The translations under genes were made by a program, and so were the position numbers. Source: Quercus robur (Eukaryota; Streptophyta; Magnoliopsida; Fagales; Fagaceae). From it: a DNA stretch of 64,000 nt. The notes beneath the pieces are model-generated. The model did not search any database. It had not been told where the DNA came from and saw only the letters and a program-made list of their open reading frames with translations. Shown here in pieces: positions 59,681 through 64,000 of the stretch. Numbering within the stretch: the first letter of the stretch is position 1; each line of letters starts with the position of its first letter. Location of the stretch: positions 42,508,327-42,572,326 of the forward strand of contig NC_065545.1 of assembly GCF_932294415.1 (NCBI RefSeq). The letters are read 5' to 3'.

Positions 59681-59957
59681 CTAAGAATTCAGTGCTGTGA
59701 AAATCTCTAGGATCCCAAGCCTTTTCCCATACTGCATGGCCAACCAAATGACAAAAGAGAAGTATATCACAAGAAAACCAGCACGCTTCAAGTGGACTGA
59801 ATTGACAGCCTGAGAGAGCACCCTTGGTGACCAGATGTGGGGCAACCACAATTTCATTTGATGTATTAGCCTAATGAAGCTGATGGTGATCAAGGAAGTT
59901 GAAAAACCAGCTACAACTCCAGCAATCATTTCCCACCTCCAATACTTGGCTCCTCCC
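59681..59957 (-). CDS. terminal exon-like segment of an unknown membrane protein
   Basis: Minus strand: acceptor CCATCAG at 59964-59958, then an open frame reading GAKYWRWEMIAGVVAG to a TAG at 59681-59683 (about 92 codons). Two hydrophobic stretches (MIAGVVAGFSTSLITISFI and AGFLVIYFSFVIWLAM) look like membrane helices, with basic WSPRVL and HLKR between. Composition is far from the AT-rich flanks and resembles a genuine last exon. I do not recognise the family, and upstream exons (60-62 kb, minus strand) were not found. It may be a gene relic. Confidence 0.45.
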
Positions 59958-62062
59958 CTGATGGAAAACGAGGACTGTAATATTTTTATGGACCTGACAT
60001 TATAAGAACCACCAATGATTATTAAATAATTAAGAAAGAATCACTCAAAAGCCGCACACAAAAACATGCACTCATGCTACTAAATACAGACATTTTAATT
60101 ACATGATACGCTACTGAACATTTATGAAGAAGATGGATAATATCAGAGAATCTTTAATCAGATTTTTTTTTTTTCATTCTTATTCTTTTTAAAAAGAATA
60201 TTAAAATACAAATATCAACAACGTTGAATTCTGGTGCAAAGACGGGAGGGGTATGAATTTTATAGCAATATGCACCAGTAAATGGTGAAAGGCTCCGATC
60301 TAAACCCTGTAAACATATGAACCATAGAAACACTACAAAGTCAGCACCCTAGAATGTGGCTGGCAGAGTGAATTGTGGAAAGCCCATCTTTGATGGCATA
60401 AACATATGAACCATATAAGAACTCAATAAAAGTGCACCCTGCAGGGGCTGGCTGGCCTATTACATAATTTCAAATGAAACAAACCATATTGGACAGTGTC
60501 TGTATCCACTTCACAATTGATAGAAATAAATTTACGAAGTCCTATAGGGCAGAATTATGCCAATCCCAATTTAATTGGGAAAAAGGATTGGTTAATTTGG
60601 TGTTGAAACTTGAAAAAAAAAAAAACAATTAAGATGATTATCTAATTGAGGAAACATAGCTACATTGCAATCTGGAAGGTATAGAAAACAAAATCATCAC
60701 TAAGGAAAAAAAAAGTGTGGAACTAGTTAAGATTATCTCCAACCAAAATAGCGATGCTCAAAGCTTTATGTGACAGTCACTGGATGAAGTTCCCGGAGAA
60801 ACTTAAAATTTAAGTCTTTTACTAATAGAGCTAAATACATGGTAATCAAGTTGTAGCTTTTTCCAGGCTCTGAATGGACACGGGAGGGAAGAAGAAGATT
60901 GAACAAACCTCTCCCTTGTTAGAGCTGAAGAAAAAGCAATATCTTTATGAAAATTTTAAAGAAACAGGAAGATGGCCCTAAGATGTGAATATTATACAAC
61001 ACCAATGAATAAAGTGTCACATAGATGATCTCACAAAAATATTCTGGATGTGGACCCAAGATACATATATTATATCTTGATGTAGTACAAAGAGACTCCA
61101 ATGACAAAGGTTAAAAATATGTGGTAGCCAGTCCAATGGCTGAAAACATGGATTTTAGGCTTGACAAGACTGAATCATGAAAGCTAAAGGTGATTGGTAA
61201 CAAACTTATTATAGCAGGAATTTTCCATGGGCAGCATGTATTTGAGGGGAATTAGGGTTTGCTTGAGTTAGGAATTTTATGGTGGAAAAGGCTGGAATGA
61301 AAAATTGGATCAAAGCTTAATTACGAAGTAATAGATGGATATGTTTTAGAGTTTTGAGGTAAGGAAGAAAATCAGATCTGGTTCTTGGTTGGGAACAATA
61401 AATTGGGAGTTGTAGATCTAATTTGTGGATTTGGAGAATAATAAATGTAGGTTGTGCTAGCCTAGGGTTTCCATCCATTGGATTTTAAGGTCAGAGTGTA
61501 TTGTTTGGAGGATGGAGGAATTTTTGGAAATTAAATAGTAAAGTAGAAGGAGGAAAAGCAGAAGAACATAGATCTAGGCATTGCACCTAGTTTTCTTTAA
61601 GCATTACATTTCCTTGCATCAGACGTTAGAGAAGGAATGAATAAATATTTATAGAAAACTAAATCAAACCCTGATAAAATTTGGACTCCACAGGCTTTGA
61701 CTACTAACCCAAATTAACTAGTAAAATCCCATAAATGAAATTCCAATAACATAATAAACCCAAAATAAGACCCATGGACAAAAACAGCAGTGGTGGGTGG
61801 TTGGGTAATTGTAAAGTGCAATTTTTATTTATTTTGTTTTAGAGAAATAGAAATTGAGTGCCAAACAGATTTTTGGGGTTAAGAAACACTTAGATACTGT
61901 TTTTGAGAAGAATTTCACAAAACACCTAGAAAACAAGTTTCACAAAACACCTAGAAAAAAATGACCAAATAGGCTCTAAATTTCCAAGACTACACACTAG
62001 ACAGGTAGAATACCCTTTTTAACATTGAACAGCAAGAAAATCAAGGAGAAATAAGAACCTAA
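59958..62062. other. unassigned; possibly introns/flank of the 59.7-kb exon
   Basis: No coding segment recognised. A short direct repeat (CATAAACATATGAACCATA-type, 60310 and 60400) and doubled TTTCACAAAACACCTAGAAA (61912, 61939) are present. Confidence 0.35.
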
Positions 62063-62213
62063 GGCCCCGTTTGGTACACCCACTCAAACATATATTTTCA
62101 GTTTTTAAACAACATTACACATATTTCCACATACTTTTTCACCCACACGTATTTCCACATATGTTTTCAAATAACAAAACACATGTTTTTAAGTGCATGT
62201 ACCAAACACCCCC
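62063..62213. mobile_element. Tourist-like MITE (151 bp)
   Basis: GGCCCCGTTTGGTACAC and GTACCAAACACCCCC are inverted ends flanked by TAA (62060-62062; 62214-62216), the 3-bp target of PIF/Harbinger elements. Small, AT-rich, no coding. Confidence 0.8.
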
Positions 62214-62216
62214 TAA

Positions 62217-64000
62217 ATTTTTAATGTAGAAATAAAAGCTACCAAACCAGCAACTGACCAGCCTAAAGAAATGCCTTGAGTTCCAGCTAACCTATCCAAG
62301 GATTGCACTGATTTCTCTTTGAAAGATTTATCAAAGCCCTTACATCCTACACATGACAACTACAATGATTTTTCCATAGGTACGAGTTGTCTAGTGAGTA
62401 ATATAGGACATGTCAATTTGAAGAAACATGCAGATAAACAAGGGAAGCTTGAAGTCACAATCAAAGGAAATATGTTAAATAATCAATGTATTCAAAAGGT
62501 GCCATTTGTTCAAGGATTAGAAGGGCAGAAATCACTCAAATACCATTCTCAATAAAGTCAAAGTTCAAACAAAAGATCTTGTAAAGAAGTAAGACCTTAA
62601 AGAGATGGACACTACTGATGAGGTTAAAATTGAACAAACAAAATATAAAAAACTTAATGCAAAGACAAAGTATATAAAGGCCCAAGCATGTTATTCCCGA
62701 GCTCATGTTGCATATTAAAGCATCTGAGGTAGCAAGGTTTATTGCTTACACCAATTTTTCAAGATATTGATTTTGTCATACCTGAAAAGATAAATAATTT
62801 AGTTGAAATGGTGGGTATATCATTATCATCATTGCTACCTCAAACAAAGAAAAGAAAGAAATTTAAATTCAATCTTTTTATATAATGTCAAGGATGCAAT
62901 TCAAGAAACCAAGATTCTTTTTTACTTCAACACTTCAAAACTCGATGATTAGTTTTCTCCAACTAGGGGAGAATTACGTAAGCAATGAGAAGTCAATATA
63001 ATTTTGAATTTATTTTAATTGTCAAGAGCAATTATATAATATTTTTACTTACTTGACATGGGTCCATGGGGTCTTATTTTGGGGTTTGACCATTTTATTG
63101 GGTTTTATTTGTGAGTTTAGTTCTAAAGTTTGAGCTTATTTATCAAAGCCCAAGTAGTCCAAATCTTATTAGGGTTGGGTATTAACCATCTCTTTATATG
63201 GATATAATGCTTTCTATTCTATAGCGAAGAAGAACAAGTTTTCTAAATTTTTATAAGTTATGAAACTTTGTTTGAGGTTTGTGTGATACAACCTTCACTG
63301 AGGTGTGATGCCAAGGAAATCCTAAGTGCGATGCCTAGAATTTTATTGTTTTCCTTTTTTGTTTCTTAAATTCCTAGCAACTTAAAACCTTACAAACACA
63401 CATTGGTTTGTCACCTTTCAAACCCTAAAACCCAAAACCCTAAATCACTCACCATCAAACAACCCCAAATACCCCATAAAGAACAAAAAACAGTTAATGG
63501 CTTACTGTTTACAATCCTGGAACTGCAACCCAACTCTCAAAATTTTCCCTTCATTTCATCCCCAAGTCCTTCTATTTCTTTTTAGCATTAAAAGCCCTAT
63601 CTTCCTTACTATTTTCTAGCCTTTTTCCCACCAAAACCAAAGCTTAAATTCCAAGCAGTCCAGAACTACCAGACCTAATTTGGCTATATTACTCTTTTTC
63701 CTACGTCATCCTATCTATTTGCCATGAGATATGTTTGTAAGATAAGACTTAAATTAGCCACATCAATCATAAGGTTAGATATTACCCAAAAAAAAAAACT
63801 GTTGTTTTATCCAAGATATAAAATTCACAGAGAGAGACCACAGAAAATGCAATTTGTTGATCAATGCTATCAAAGACTCAAAGACCATGCCAAAGAAGAG
63901 GAATGTATCATTTACGGATGTGGACAAAGACAGTAACTACAAAGACAAGGAGATGCACCGGACCCACAAATTGCCAAGGGCTAGTGCGTGCCGCCAAAGA
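62217..64000. other. unassigned right edge of the window
   Basis: A 78-codon ORF at 62319-62555 shows no known domain. The stretch 63060-63370 (GGGTTTTATTTGTGAGTTTAG, then GGTTGGGTATTAACC) has the look of LTR sequence but has no bounded ends. Nothing firm. Confidence 0.3.

Noticed and set aside
63060-63370. Possible LTR at the right edge
   Set aside because: LTR-like wording only; no TG/CA borders, duplication or PBS could be assigned.

Overview
The window is plant nuclear DNA from a eudicot. It is AT-rich and intron-containing, full of nested transposable elements, and carries two CYP82-type cytochrome P450 genes. The repeat style (hAT and Tourist-type MITEs, a copia-like gag-only LTR element, CACTA elements with a GCCGCGTTT subterminal motif) reminds me of woody dicots, perhaps the oak/chestnut family. 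That assignment is an impression, not something the sequence proves.

Host genes: positions 1-1501 hold the 3' half of a CYP82 P450 (end of exon 1, one phase-0 intron, complete exon 2). Its tandem paralogue starts at 40851 and is a pseudogene. Its first exon is split by a 2.2-kb hAT-like element that itself contains a 1.6-kb CACTA element. It also has a nonsense codon in exon 1, a frameshift and stop in exon 2, a lost ExxR arginine, and another CACTA end sitting where its stop codon should be.

Between the two P450s (1.5-40.8 kb) is a Russian doll of insertions. A TA-flanked inverted-repeat element (7400-39539) contains a lone LTR-like unit with a TTTAG duplication (7440-38535). That in turn contains a 27-kb CACTA (En/Spm) transposon (8680-35705, TIR CACTACAAAA, duplication TTG). 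The CACTA carries a four-exon TNP2 transposase (19674-23347), a seven-exon TNP1-like gene (27533-34644), and an antisense captured copy of an EIN3-like (EIL) transcription factor gene, now a pseudogene (10889-12269). It also carries two near-identical hAT MITEs in opposite orientation (12764-13146, 18489-18870) and smaller MITEs. Left of this lie tandem duplications, a 300-bp foldback, a solo LTR (4618-5251) and a hAT MITE (6204-6877).

Right of the P450 pseudogene, 44950 to about 46.2 kb is one end of a different CACTA family with a decayed TNP1-like exon. From 46.2 to 51.3 kb there is little that can be named beyond a SINE-like sequence and a few exon-like segments. A structurally whole, young, gag-only LTR retrotransposon occupies 51475-57493 (duplication CTAAG) and sits inside a small 76-bp repeat. 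Its single 994-codon ORF joins a copia-type gag to a plant transposon-associated domain and has no pol. The last 6.5 kb hold a SINE with a 14-bp duplication, two MITEs, one exon-like coding segment on the minus strand, and otherwise unassigned DNA.
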